NCBI RefSeq assembly: GCF_963678635.1
Contig: NC_087065.1
Location: 30,568,252 to 30,632,251 of the forward strand
Direction: 5' to 3'
Length of the DNA: 64,000 nucleotides
From: Symsagittifera roscoffensis
Taxonomy: Eukaryota > Xenacoelomorpha > Acoela > Convolutidae
Shown here piece by piece: positions 12,946 to 24,446 of this stretch. Below the pieces are notes generated by a model that was not told the DNA's origin, ran no database searches, and saw only the letters and a program-made list of their open reading frames with translations. The position numbers and the translations under genes were made by a program. The stretch's first letter is position 1, and each line of letters starts with the position of its first letter.

Positions 12946-15900
12946 TCAATGTTCCATCTCCTCCTCCAATGTTCCATCTCCTCCTTGCAACACGTCAATA
13001 GCTAACTTGACGCTGTTGGAAGCAGTCCTCGAACACTTCTGCTCTTCTAATCTTTGTTTACAACAAGGTAGAGGATCAACGTTAGTTTCTCTGTTTCGGC
13101 AGAAGCTGCTGTGGAGGCACAACGTCACGTTTCTCTCCAAGTCTCCTTCAAAATCTCTTCTTTTTCCCGTCCATCACATTCACTTGTCCTAGAAGTTCTC
13201 TTCACTGCGGTGGTTGCTGCATTCCGATGAGTTACAAAAGCTCGCTTGAAAGCTCCTGCTCCAATGTCCAGCTGATACGCACTGTACACTCTGCTGTGCT
13301 TCGACATATGTTTCTTGGCATACTCGTAAAACCATGCAGTCATGTTGGCTCTGAACCATGGCATCAGTCGTCTTCTGGTTTATATCTTTTTCACTTCCAT
13401 CGGAATGTTCAAGATTCTGCACCTTGTCTCAAAAAGATCTAAATCTTTTAGACAACCCAATTCCTGTAACTGTTCTTTCGTCGGCGTTTCCTGTATTTTT
13501 TTCTCTCTTACATGAGCTTCCAGCCATCGTATCACCATCATAACTCCTACTATCACAATCGTTATGGGCTGTGATGAATCTGGTAAACCCATGGAGAGCA
13601 GCTCTCCACAGTCCCAGATCAACACCAGATTACTACGCCCGGGATACCACCATGTTTGTAGCAAGAAATGGCAGGGGAACTCATCATGTGTTGACATGAT
13701 GCTCCTCCAATTACGCTTTTTCGAAGCTTCTAGTACTGGTTCCACTTCCATCATCACTCGGTGGACTTCATCATTCTCATCTACTGTAATGTATTCCGTG
13801 ACTGTTGATCTTTTCTGATTTTGTCTTTCAAAGTCACTGAAGTTCCTACTGGCGTATCCCATGAAATTCTTTCCCAGTATCGATTCTAATTCCTCTTTGG
13901 TTCCCTCCGGAACTGCTGAAAACATTTTGCACAGTAACTCGTAAGATTTTTCTGATATTCTCGCTATTCTTACGCATTTTGGCACTGAGAAGGCTTGATC
14001 CACGATCGTTCTCGTACTTTTCACATCCACCGCTACAAAATGCACTGGGTATCTACTCTTGCACATATTGAAGCTAGAGTTGATCCCACCAAATATCTCG
14101 CTCCCGTCGGTCTACGATAGGTTTCACTATGCCGGATGTTCATTTCCGCCTCGATCGCTTCTCTCCACTTTCCAATATACTTCTGCTCGGTTTCCAACAC
14201 TCTCGGAAACACTTCTACACTGATGGTCATAACCATCTCATGCTTTTGTTCCAGATTCAATAGTGACTCAAAAGAACCAAACACGCTGTAGAATACTAGT
14301 GCAGTCACTAGATTCACCTCGGTTCCTCCATGGCAATCTGCAATCAATTCCGTTTCCGTTTTCGCCTTCATCACAATGTTCCCAAACAATATCGTCAATT
14401 GCAAGTGTTGTTTCTCCAGGGTCTTAAAGCCACCCAGATCTCCACAGATGGGACCCTCCGGTCCACAGGCTTCTGCAGACAGCTACGAGGTTTGACCCAG
14501 TCCTCTGGTCCCCAGCCAGGCAACTCTACTTTATTTTCTCCGTTGCTCTTAGAGGCTGTCGTCATCAAATTATGAATGATGTTCAGGTCACGCAAGTTAC
14601 GGTCTGAGTTCAGTTCTCTCTGCACGTCTTGTGTCGCACGCATTATCGAATCGGCGTTAGGACTCGGACACCATGATGGTTATATCAGTTCCCAGACTAC
14701 CATCAAACTCGTTCTTAGCAATTTGTCCGAGAATCCCAATCCAAACTCCACTCGGTTGTCAGATTTTCGCACTGAAGGTGCAGTCACCTTTTCCTCCAAG
14801 ACTAATCCCAGCTTGCTCTGCTGATTAGCAGCGCTTCTTATCGTTGCAATTCTTGACGTCCAGAATCTTAGCTACACTGCTTGCTCATAATCAAAGAGTA
14901 ATCGCGTATGTCTTCATTTCTGAAAGAGTTGTACGTCATCACTATGATTCCGGATACGTAACTGTATAATTTTTTCCTGATCGGTCCACAGTATTCACTG
15001 GATTTTGGCAGTGCTCCCATAGATTCTTTCGAGAGCCTCATCTCTTTGTTAGAGAATCTTCTTATTTTGTCGATCTTTTTCATCGGTTCCAGCTCCCCAG
15101 GCTCCTTCATGTTTACTCGCATCCGCTTGCTCTGATGGATGGCCAAAAGTGCTAGCAAGAGCAAGGCTTTCGCTCATTCATCGCCTTCTCTTAGCTTCAC
15201 GACACACATGTTCAATGCTGGCACTGAAATTTGTTCTATCATTGCTGCTCCTTCTGAGGTTATCAGATTTCTCACACTCATCATTCAGATCTTTTTCTTT
15301 CTTCCAAATCTTATTCCCCGCGTGTCAGTCCAATCATGCACCAAGCGAACCTCAGTTGTAACTCCGTTCTCACATAGGGTATTGCTATCAGAGCGTGTAT
15401 CTTCGGCGTGGTTATCATTTCTTCTTCGAAGTATCGTAACACTACTGCTCTCCATGGAAGGCTCACCAACTGCTCCATCATCTCCGCGTGCTTTGCAGAC
15501 GATACCAGAGTTCCGTATGCCTTCTGTTTCAGGGTGGTGCCTTGCATCATCGTCGCCCGATAACCTTCTTAGCACCTTTGTCTTCCAGTGCAATTGGGTG
15601 TCATCTGGCCGAGTTTCTGTATTCCAACATCTCCATGTATTCACCGGTGGGTTCATCAATCGATACAGTTCCGATACTGTCAGTCGGTTATATTCCACTG
15701 GCACTAGCTCTCCTGCGACGCTTCTCTTTCCGTGATTCATTGGAGACGGTTTGAAATCTTTAAGGGTACTCTCTCCGCATTGGCTGAGTATCTCCAATTC
15801 TAACGTCGCTCCAGTCAGAGTGCGGTCACTCCTCTTGGTTTTTTAACTGGCTGATACTATTCCTGCCATGAGAATGGGCGGCACCATCGCTACGTCAGTC

Positions 15901-16311
15901 AACACCCTGTCTGTGCCAGGCAATCGAGCATCACAGTGTCCCAAGTCCATGGCTTCTTAGACGCGTTTTATTTTGGCTGAATTGATAGCTTGCATCGAGC
16001 TTTCGGAATCCACATTTGTTTTTCAAGCTTTCCTCAATATAATTTTGCTGCCCAGTTTCATTTTCCTTTCGTTAATCCTGTCAATCACCATTTTTGATCG
16101 CATCGTTTCCCTTCGGGTTCTTGACAGGTATACCACTTCTCCCTTGTCTTCTTGCGGCGTCGTCTTTATAGGAGAGTTTGCCTCACTTTCGTCAGTGGCC
16201 GAGTCAATCAGCAATCCGCTCAATCTCTCTTCACACTCGTCGGTTGAGACCTATTTTCAAAATATACTGGGTTCCGTAGCTCTGTACTACTGTCCAGACC
16301 TCTTCCATTAG
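12946..16311 (-). pseudogene. Accessory ORF3 of element A, unrecognised family, frameshifted
   Basis: A coding-like stretch of about 1,100 codons starts at ATG 16311 (MEEVWTVVQSYG), about 60 bp after the ORF2 stop. It proceeds through frames 16223-16023, 15797-15285, 15550-15311, 15164-14868, 14643-14395, 14404-14033, 14066-13380, 13364-13125 and 13140-12946. The second half (from about 14830) is conserved in element B copies: PSWCPSPNA, ELIADCHG, SETYRRPTGARYLVGS, GLPD, then NVTLCLHSSFCR and CCKQRL. A Cys-rich stretch seen in B is degraded here. The C-terminus is acidic (TLEEEMEH). I do not recognise a domain. Repeated conservation in B copies argues that it was a real gene. Confidence 0.55.
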
Positions 16312-16371
16312 GCCACTCCGTCCATTCTGCATCCCGTCCTTTTCATTTTCATGGTCTCTATGATGCACTTA

Positions 16372-19300
16372 CTACTCTTCTTCGGGCAACGTTCCCAAGA
16401 AAGGTACTCTGGCAGTGCCTTTTATTCTTTTTCTCCTTGGTGATTTCATCAAGAGTTTCTGTTCGGTGTTTTTAGAATTGCTCGGAGAGCTGCTCTCCGG
16501 AAAGTTCCGTTTCGTTCCCATGAAGGCCGACGGGGGTTCCAGCGTGGAAACTCCCTCGTCTGCCGGCTCAGTCGTCGCTTCCAACGTGTCCGTGCCGTTT
16601 TCAAAGTGGCTGAGAAAATTGAAGTCCAGGCTGGACATCCCTCCTGTCGAAGCCTTATCGTCCTCTTTCTCGGCTTGATCGGGATTCTGTTGCATAGGTC
16701 CTTCCGATCGACGGCTTCCTCCCTGCCCATCATCTCGTCTTGGATTCTTTTCTGAACTTGAGGGCCTTAACTCTGGTTTTACACTCGTTAAGATTAGGGA
16801 GGATTCTGGTAAGTCAGCCTTGCCTCTCATGATCATAGACGCTAGATCCAGTTTCGCCCATTCCTCGTCAAACCTCCCAGGCATCGGAGTCGCTGTATTG
16901 TTCATTCGTCTCCTCGTTGCTTCATCCGTGTAAGCAAACTGCGTATACTGCAGTACTGGGGCGTTTCTGCCCACAAAACACGGGTCCATCATCTCGGAGA
17001 ACTTCGCTACCCTCCTTTCATTGGTCTCAAAGGCTCTCAACCAAGAGGTTTGTACTACGGAGTCTGCTCCGAGCAACATCCTTCTAATCAAAGGGAGCTC
17101 CGGGATCTCTTCTGGCAGATTCTTGTAGTCACCCCAGCCCTTCGTTTCTTCTCTCATTTTATGGTACGCTGTGGTCACTTGAGGAATTCTTGTGACTTCA
17201 CCGTTTGTTTTGTCGTAGGGTCTTAGATTCCAGAGCTTCGGGAATACCTCAATGTGCCCTCTGTCAACTTCTCCCTTCCTGTCACGGAAGTGATCATCAA
17301 AGTTTATGGCGGTCATCTCCGGCTCTGATATCTTCGCGAATATCAAGTCCTCACTCATCAATTCTCGTAGTGTGTGTTGTTCACAACAGTTAAGTGTACT
17401 TCCGTTCACTGCTGATATGAGGTTCAGGTGCAACACCGACCTCCTGTAAGCCTCCACCTTAACGTCAGGGAGCGCAAACGTGACTGCCGGACCGTTAATC
17501 ACTGTCACGAACTCCGTGGCTCCTCATATCAATGCTAAGGGATCGGTCCTCACAGCTAAGCTCAGGTCAGTTAGCAGGGGCGTGCCCCCAGCATGAAGTC
17601 ACACGTTTTCCTCCCTCTGCATCGTTTCATCCTTTCCTGTTCGAAAGCGATTCTGCTACAGAAGGTACTGGATGAGAGTATGTCACAAATCTCTTATCTT
17701 ATTCCAGGAATCCGTGGATCGCTTCACGTCGAATTTTCTCACGTTCTCCCCCATCTGCTCCGGATATCGTGTCAAATTCATGAATCCTCCCAAGTTTCCA
17801 TGTGTTATCGCAATCAACGTTAGAAGTCCATCTAGTCGCAAATTCTGCACTCCTTCGATGAGCAGTATCGCTGGTCCTCTCACGAAGTTCTCTGCTCCAA
17901 ACGTCACGAACAGGGCTATTAATTCAACGATCGATACTTCTACGACTGCTTTTATCACATATCGAGAAAGCGATGGATAAGTTTTCGCCAAGAAGAACGC
18001 GGTCCATCCGGCTCCTAACCCTTCCAGCATGCTGTCAGTCTGGTCAAAGTCTTTTACTCCCTTAACACTTTGTGTCAGAAAGCTTCCAGGGTAACTTGGC
18101 ACACTCTGTTTACAAACTCAGCTGACTTTTCTTCAGCATTTTCGGCCAGGATCTCCTCGTTCACTAGGTAGGCATGGATTTTCCTGATCATCACTGGGCC
18201 TCGCTCGAAAGCATCCGCGCCCAATGCGGCTATTCCAGGGGTCAAGTGCAGCCACTTGTAAGCCTCTGGTTTCGTTCTCAAAACCATCGCTTCCAAGTGA
18301 GCTCTCGTCTGCTTGGAATTCTTCCCTCTCTCCTTCCTCCCTTACTTCCATTCCTCGGAACCATAAATCTTTTGACATCGCTACGATCACTCGATGGTCA
18401 TCGTCAATTCCTGGTTTCAGTTTGAGTTATCGGCTGAAGTTGGACAGTTTCAACTCCAGTACCTCGTCCAACACTAACATGTGTAGTGAGTGGTTCTTGA
18501 GTCCTCGCATCGCATTAGAGATGTCAGACCACAATGCAGGTAAATCCGCCCTAAGTGATCTTTGGTTCTCCATCTCTATTCCGCGAATTGGGCAGATATG
18601 ATCACTTCAAGTTTTCCTTCCGAGAGCAACGCCACGATCGCGTATACAAACTTCAGTCCATCCAGGAGATGTGTATATCCCGGAGACAGTGCAAACAGGG
18701 CTCTCGGTGTTATCTTGGTGAAGGCACCTTCTTTCAGGGTGTCCACTACTTCACCCATTGATTCGAGGATATCCTTTATAGCTGACCATACAGCGTCTTC
18801 GGCTGTCGTAGTCTCTCTGAGTCTGCTCAGGAAACCCCTACTGTGTTGATGGTCGTTCATACCAGCAAATGCGATTGTGATTGGGTTCACTTCCGTCTGT
18901 CGTTGTACCACGATTGCCATTGACACCGACTGCATTAGGTCCAGGTCAACCGCTACCAACAATATAACATCAGGTCAAAACAGAGACTTGGAGGTATATA
19001 CGAAGCCTGAGTTTGCGACTATCATAATCTTTGCCTTCCTCATTTCTGCTTTGTCATATGCCGCAAAGATAGTCTCGTCTTTCTTAATCGCTTTCAATCC
19101 ACCGTATCTCTGAACATCATCTTTTTGAGCCACTTTTTTCGGGTACGCTCTATCTTTTACGTGACCTGGGGGTGCTCTTATCTGCCTGAACATTTTTACA
19201 TGTTGTCCTATTGGTCCTCCTCGTTCCCAAGGATCTTGCGGGATTTTCTTCTCGATTTCCTCCATCGTGATTCAGTTTCACATCTTGCAAAGGTCTTGCA

Positions 19301-19672
19301 TTCACTGGACCCATTGTATTGTTTGAGGGCAGTCACTCTAAGTCGGCAAATCTCAAGGCAGCCTTGGAGCTGAAGTTTATGCCAGCTGCCATCAACCAGT
19401 CCACGCCTGTAATTGAATACAATCCGTTGACGGATAATCTCGCTCCATTCAACATCATCATGGCATCTACTGCAAATCTCACCGTCTGAAGATTTAATTT
19501 CATCAGGTCTTGTTTGTATAAATGCCAGGGAAAAGGTATTGGCCTCGACCACATCAAAGAGCTCCAGTCTGGACGTCGCTCCTCTCGGCTGGTACTCGTT
19601 GTCTCTGATCTTGTCTCTGATCTCGAGGTGCTGGTCGTCTCTGCGGTCGGATTGACAGGTCCTAATCTTCAT
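16372..19672 (-). pseudogene. Accessory ORF2 of element A, unrecognised family, frameshifted
   Basis: About 1,080 codons in a chain of frames: 19672-19557, 19557-19333, 19265-18975, 18962-18576 (same frame as the previous one, after a stop), 18296-18075, 18102-17683 and a clean 378-codon C-terminal frame at 17508-16372. The middle has two hydrophobic segments (VEVSIVELIALFVTFGAENF and GPAILLIEGVQNL, near 17900). The C-terminus is low-complexity, rich in Ser, Pro, Glu and Lys, and holds a basic cluster (KSPRRKRIKG, near 16430) like a nuclear-localisation or nucleic-acid-binding tail. It sits between ORF1 and ORF3 with short gaps (124 and 60 bp), so the three probably share a transcript. No known domain recognised. 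A structural or nucleic-acid-binding role is only a guess. Confidence 0.5.
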
Positions 19673-19796
19673 CTTGGATGGATAGTTCTTCTTATTGGCG
19701 CTTCCCCCAATCGATCATGTACATCTGTTCTTTGCCCTGGGTCGCTAAAGACTTGCGGCCTGTGGGTCACGGATGGGACCGTTCCCAGACGTGTCT

Positions 19797-21611
19797 CTAA
19801 GTTAGGGGGCACAAAGGCTCGTCCGCGGTTTCTTCCTTCTTTAGTACTCCCGTGTCAAAGAGCTCGACTTCCTTTTCATCCAGTCGCTCCTGGAAGACTC
19901 GGTTCAACCAGGCTTGTCCTTCGATGCTATCAAAGTGGATCCCATTGGTGGTTAATCTGACCTGATCCATAGCTCTCAGCTCGCGTTCAACATCCATAAG
20001 GATTATCAGTCCAGCATTCCGACTCACCGGATTCCTCAGTATATTGTTCCACCTGATGACTCCTTCATTATGCCTCCTTCCTGTCGATGTCAACGTCTTT
20101 GTGCTCACGTGTACGGTGCAGACGGTTAGTACTGCGCACTTGAATTTCTGCCAGAGATTAGTGAATAGGCACACCTTCATCGACTCCCATTGTGCCTCTT
20201 CCTCATCTGAGCCTCTAGATACATTTTTCGTCCCTATTAGGATCATTATGTTAGGGATCCTCCCTGGGTTCATCAGCTCCACCATCCGAAAAAGCTGGGC
20301 TATCGTTGCACCTCCAAAGGCCATCACCGTAGTGATCCGGGATGTCCTCAAGTTCTGGAGTACTCTCACCAAGCTGTCACCCAGTATCAGATGTGATGTC
20401 CCCAGTGGCGGTTGCTGTAGGTTTACTGCTGGGCTCCAAGTCGATCGATTGAAGCAGGCTCGCGGATCCGTGTCTGGAACTCCTCTGAAGTTATACTTCA
20501 ACTGGTTGTTCTTCTGTACGTCAATCACTCGGGACACTTTCTTCGTCGGCATCTCTCGTATCTTCCTGTCTGGGACTTTATAGCTCTTTACTGGTAATGT
20601 TGTGTCATTAGCTGCCATTCTCGCCATCGTCTCTTGGGAGAGCTGTACTTCGCCCTTATCATCTATTGTTCCATAGGGTGCAGTCAACCCGGAACCTGGC
20701 ACTTTCCTATTAGCGACCAATCGTCCAGCTGTTTCTATCAATTTTCTCACAGTTTGCTCCACGACTGGGTCACCTAGGGTGTCACTCGGGTCCGGGATTG
20801 TCACTCGAGCAGTTGTAGCTGGGAGTCGCGTCTCCGACGTTTGACTCAGCTCGCGAGGCGTCAAAGGTTCCATCGGGGACTGCCCACGAGGAATTATCCT
20901 TGTAGGTATTGCTCTTTCTACGGCTGTCGTCAACGCAAGCCGCTCCGATCGCTCTTTGTACTCTCGCCTCAAGCGCTCTACTTCTTCACCCCGCTTCTTG
21001 TTGCAATCTTCAAACAGTCTCTTCCATACTCTGTCTGCTTCCGTAATGAGCATGATTTTGGTCATTTTGTCCAGCTCCCTTCTGGTCTTCTCCAGTTCTT
21101 CTATCGTTCCGTTAAGATATTGCATGGTTTCGTTCGTCTGAACCTCTTCTCCTACTCTCGTCCTCTTTGGTGGCACAGCTGCTTTCAGTTGTGAACTAGA
21201 CGAGGCAGCCTTGCTGTTTTTCTCATAATTCATCCTTTTCAGACCAGGCCTAGGCTTGGTTGGCAGAGGCATCTCACCTGGCTGGTAGGTCCTGGAACTT
21301 CCCAATCCAGGCTCGTTCGCCAAGTCACTTCCTGAGAGAGCCCCTTTTCTCCACCTCATTACCCTCATGTTCAAGCGGTCTAGTACTCCTCTTTCTACAT
21401 ATGCTGCCATCAATAAGACTTCCGTGGGGCGGTGCCCACGGTTATCATGCCCCCAGATGTTTATTAAGGCGGTCAGCAACATGACTACCTCCGCGTCCTC
21501 CAGAGCGAAGTCTCGATCCATTAGCCTCCGATAGATCGCATCTACCATCGGTCCTACATATGCCTCTGCCAGGTCCATCAATTCGTCCATGTTGAAATTA
21601 TCCAGTCTCAT
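19797..21611 (-). CDS. Accessory ORF1 of element A: intact 604-codon protein with SGNH-hydrolase-like C-terminal domain
   Basis: This is the longest intact frame in the window, starting at ATG 21611 about 430 bp after the pol-side coding ends. Residues 1-100 are helical (AEAYVGPMVDAIYRRL). Residues 100-170 are Ser/Lys-rich. Residues 165-250 form a charged probable coiled coil (EELEKTRRELDKMTKI). Residues 250-400 are Pro/Thr-rich. The C-terminal 200 residues carry SGNH/GDSL landmarks in order: LILGDSLVRVL near 410, FGGATIAQL near 435, ILIGTKNVSRG near 458 (GxN block) and NGIHF near 557, where the family has DxxH (Asp is Asn here). Known family members are esterases; a related esterase-like domain occurs in ORF1 of CR1-type LINEs. 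The function here is inferred only. Confidence 0.65.
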   Translation of the reverse strand: MRLDNFNMDELMDLAEAYVGPMVDAIYRRLMDRDFALEDAEVVMLLTALINIWGHDNRGHRPTEVLLMAAYVERGVLDRLNMRVMRWRKGALSGSDLANEPGLGSSRTYQPGEMPLPTKPRPGLKRMNYEKNSKAASSSSQLKAAVPPKRTRVGEEVQTNETMQYLNGTIEELEKTRRELDKMTKIMLITEADRVWKRLFEDCNKKRGEEVERLRREYKERSERLALTTAVERAIPTRIIPRGQSPMEPLTPRELSQTSETRLPATTARVTIPDPSDTLGDPVVEQTVRKLIETAGRLVANRKVPGSGLTAPYGTIDDKGEVQLSQETMARMAANDTTLPVKSYKVPDRKIREMPTKKVSRVIDVQKNNQLKYNFRGVPDTDPRACFNRSTWSPAVNLQQPPLGTSHLILGDSLVRVLQNLRTSRITTVMAFGGATIAQLFRMVELMNPGRIPNIMILIGTKNVSRGSDEEEAQWESMKVCLFTNLWQKFKCAVLTVCTVHVSTKTLTSTGRRHNEGVIRWNNILRNPVSRNAGLIILMDVERELRAMDQVRLTTNGIHFDSIEGQAWLNRVFQERLDEKEVELFDTGVLKKEETADEPLCPLT

Positions 21612-22045
21612 TCAGGTTTGATTCTGTTATTGATTCAATGATTTGAACTCAAGTGAGTAATTAAACGATCAATCAGGGTCTAGAAAAAAAATCACAATAA
21701 TCACATTTGTCAGCTTTACTATAATTTTATTTTAAAATTTATTGAAAACAATCATTTAAAAAGATTTTGATCTTTAAATTTATTAAAATCAGTTTAGTGC
21801 TTAAATTTTGGATTTTGACCTAAGAATGGACAGTCCAAACTTTGGATCTATTCCTAAGATCGGCATTCGGTTATTCATGATCACTAATCCCTTCTAACCC
21901 AGGATCCTAATAACATAACACAGAACATAATTTAACAAACATATCACACACAACACACATTTAGTATGACGCCTTCCTGAATGCAACCTAAACTCAGCCT
22001 ATACTTAAATCAAATTTCCTATGTAAGTATACTTGTATATTAAAA
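21612..22045 (-). other. AT-rich spacer before ORF1
   Basis: About 430 bp without coding signal separate the end of the pol-side frames from the ORF1 start. It is markedly A/T-rich compared with its neighbours. It could hold an internal promoter or splice acceptor for the accessory block, but I see no decisive motif. Confidence 0.4.
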
Positions 22046-22815
22046 TCAGAAAAGACTACGTGTATCAGTGCATACAGCTACCATGGATGCAGTCGTCCTC
22101 GGTTCGGACCGTACACTGGAAGCTAGAATTCCTTCACTTCCCCTTCCACAAGGAAGTCTCTCAATCTCGTCAAGGACAAGACTAGGTTTTCCGGGTCCAC
22201 ATTCCGCTTTCATTCGCAACATCACCAAGAAACATAAAAACTTTCCCGGTATCTGTGACGCCACCGGAGGCAAGGCTGCTACACCTCCTATTCCTGGTCT
22301 TAGCTTCCAAAGGAAAGGACTTCTATGTTTTTATATTCTCTTTCAAAATCCGCTGCTAACGCTGCCTTAAAACTCATGTCTGCTGTGATCTCTATCGCAC
22401 ATGTTCTATTTGTGAGTATAAAATCGCTATCTGTCAATATTAGGCTACTCGATTATTCATTTGGTAAGTTAAAATATGACTCAACTACTCTCCCTATGTC
22501 CGGTTTCTTAGGGTCCTCACCTGTTTCTGCGTCTAGATCACCTGTCTCTCTTGCTATTCTTAGTTTTTTTATAATTATTTTTTCAGTGTGGGTAAGTCCT
22601 ACTGTGTGGGTAAAAATATCCATCGACGTCCCCGTCGATCGCATACCGGATATTAAATCGAGGTTGGACGCAGGAATGAGTAATTTCCCTTCCTGCGCAG
22701 CCCAGGAAGGACCATCTCTTTCCGTTTTTATGTATTTCATGCTCTCACGATCTGCATCTTGAATCGTGACACTGGTCTCCATTGGGTCCGACGTCATTTC
22801 GTTCAGCCATTCCAA
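22046..22815 (-). pseudogene. C-terminal extension of element A pol, one stop
   Basis: A frame opens at 22815 (MEWLNEMTSDP), overlapping the end of the previous frame by 13 bp. It runs 120 codons to a stop at 22453, then coding-like sequence continues (TNRTCAIEITADMSFKAAL near 22390) and finishes in 22273-22046. It contains GLTHTEKIIIKKLRIARETGD and many acidic residues. No domain recognised. The tight overlap suggests it was once part of, or frameshift-linked to, the integrase frame. Confidence 0.45.
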
Positions 22816-23498
22816 GAAAGCAGATTCGTCAAGTCTTGTTCATAGGATTGCTGTTGCTCGTCGTCGAATTCTACCTCGGGCTTGGACCGATCATCGATCC
22901 ACTCATCGTCATGGTCGTCGACTATATCGATGTGTTGTGACACGGTTATTCCTTCTAGACCCACCACTTCTTCCACTATCTTCTTCAGATCTATCCTGTC
23001 CACTACTAAGTCATCTCCGTAAGGATTATATTTCTTCGTGAGTCTTGTCCTGTCACTCTGTCGAGTCTGTATCGTAAACGGAATATCTGGTTCCAAACTC
23101 TTGGGGACCTCCATTTGTTCGGGGTCTTGCCAGTCCTCTTCTGTGTAGGGTAAGGTTTCATCATCTGCTTCAATCACCTCGTTGGGATCCAGGTCCAGTA
23201 GTGGATTTGATCCTTCCTCTACGACCTCATTTCCATCGTTCTTTCCCCTGGTGCCTTTCTCATTGACCTCACAGGCAGGGTCCATCATCAGATAATCCCC
23301 CTCTTCCATGTCTGCAGGTATACACCAGTCTTTTGTCGATGGACTGAGTGGCTTAATGTTTTCATAGTGAGCGGCTCGGCCGGCAGTCAGTCTATAAAAA
23401 CGTCCCTCCTGGTGCACTTCCGTAATCATGAAGGGTCCCCTCCACTTTTTAGGAACTTTTTCGTTCCTTTTGGTGGTATAACGTTTTGAATTAACCAT
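22803..23498 (-). pseudogene. Element A integrase C-terminal (GPY/F-like) module and acidic tail
   Basis: The frame has a basic start, then KWRGPFMITEVHQEGRFYRL near residues 18-37, the GPY/F module that follows gypsy integrase cores and helps bind DNA. A long acidic linker (many Asp/Glu, about residues 60-140) and another acidic tail follow. The upstream frame 23695-23426 (MPLTFFYPEYDG, basic helix, VGDNVWLIQNV) joins it after a frameshift near 23450. The frame is open to the stop at 22803. Confidence 0.7.
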
Positions 23499-24446
23499 AC
23501 GTTGTCTCCTACCGAGTAAGCTTTTGCACCAGCTTTTTTTAAATAGAATCTTTTCCTCTGCCTTGCCTGTGCATGCTGAGTGTTCCGTTTACACAAGTCG
23601 TTTAGTTCTTGTTGAAGTCTAATCATAGCCCTTATGTAGAATTGTGGTGATGTTTTCTTCCCATCATACTCTGGGTAAAAGAAAGTCAAGGGCAAAGACT
23701 TCTCGTGTCTGGTTTACATCATGTGTGGACTAACTCAGGTGGTGGAGTGTTGCGTGCTGTTGTAAGCTCCCATCACCTGTGGAAGGTACCTGTCCCAATC
23801 GGTCATGTACCTGGAACAATATACCCTCAGCATCGACACTAACGTTCGATTTTTCCTTTCCACTGAGCCAGGGGATGGTATGTCGTGGAGTGAGCTTGAG
23901 CCACCTGTGAACGTCTCATGAGCTCTTTCGTAAGTTCTCCAACGAAAGCTGTTTCGTTATCCGATTGAAAAGTCATCGGACAACCATGTCTTGCTATCCA
24001 CGTATTGATTAGGTGATCGCACGTCTCTTCTGCTGAGGCAGTTTTGCGGGGCACGGCCTCTGCATACGTCGTGAAGTGGTCTTTCTCGACCAAGACTTGA
24101 TTATAGGCACTTTCTGTCATACATATTTCTGGTGGTCAATCTGCACCACCTCGTTGAATTCAGATGACTCGATTGACTGCCAGGGAAATCTCAATTTCCT
24201 TGGATCCTTGACCTGTTGGCATGACAGACATGCTGTTACCCACTTCTCGCAAGCTTTTTTCACTCCAGGCCGCTCAAAGCGCTTCAGGATCCTCTGGTAT
24301 ACTTTGTCGATTCCCTGATGGCCCATCTGATCATGCGACCTGAACAAAAGATCTGTCTGATAGAGTTGCGGCAACATTATCGCGTTATATTTGTACAGGA
24401 CTTTGTCTTCTTCTGTTCTCCAGATCCTCCAGATCTTGTTTCTCAA
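23426..24446 (-). pseudogene. Element A integrase, zinc-binding and core domains, broken
   Basis: The frame 24446-24117 has the His/Cys zinc module (SHDQMGHQGIDKVYQR, then CLSCQQVKDPRK) and begins the core with VVQIDHQ, the first catalytic Asp, before a stop at 24117. The frame 24120-23839 has MTFQSDNETAFVGEL (second Asp) and HPLAQWKGKIER (Glu region). Some 140 bp of weak coding then lead to the frame starting at 23695. Integrase joins the cDNA ends to host DNA. The stop inside the core and later shifts make this copy inactive. Confidence 0.8.

Noticed and set aside
16372-21611. Accessory ORFs as a phlebovirus-like or other envelope glycoprotein
   Set aside because: I see no signal peptide, no Cys-rich ectodomain and no terminal membrane anchor in ORF1 or ORF2, so an env assignment is not supported.
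15139-22370. Plus-strand frames opposite the accessory genes (for example 15139-15735, 19514-19960, 20044-20583)
   Set aside because: They are rich in Ser, Leu and Pro as expected for antisense shadows, and conserved blocks shared with element B are on the minus strand.
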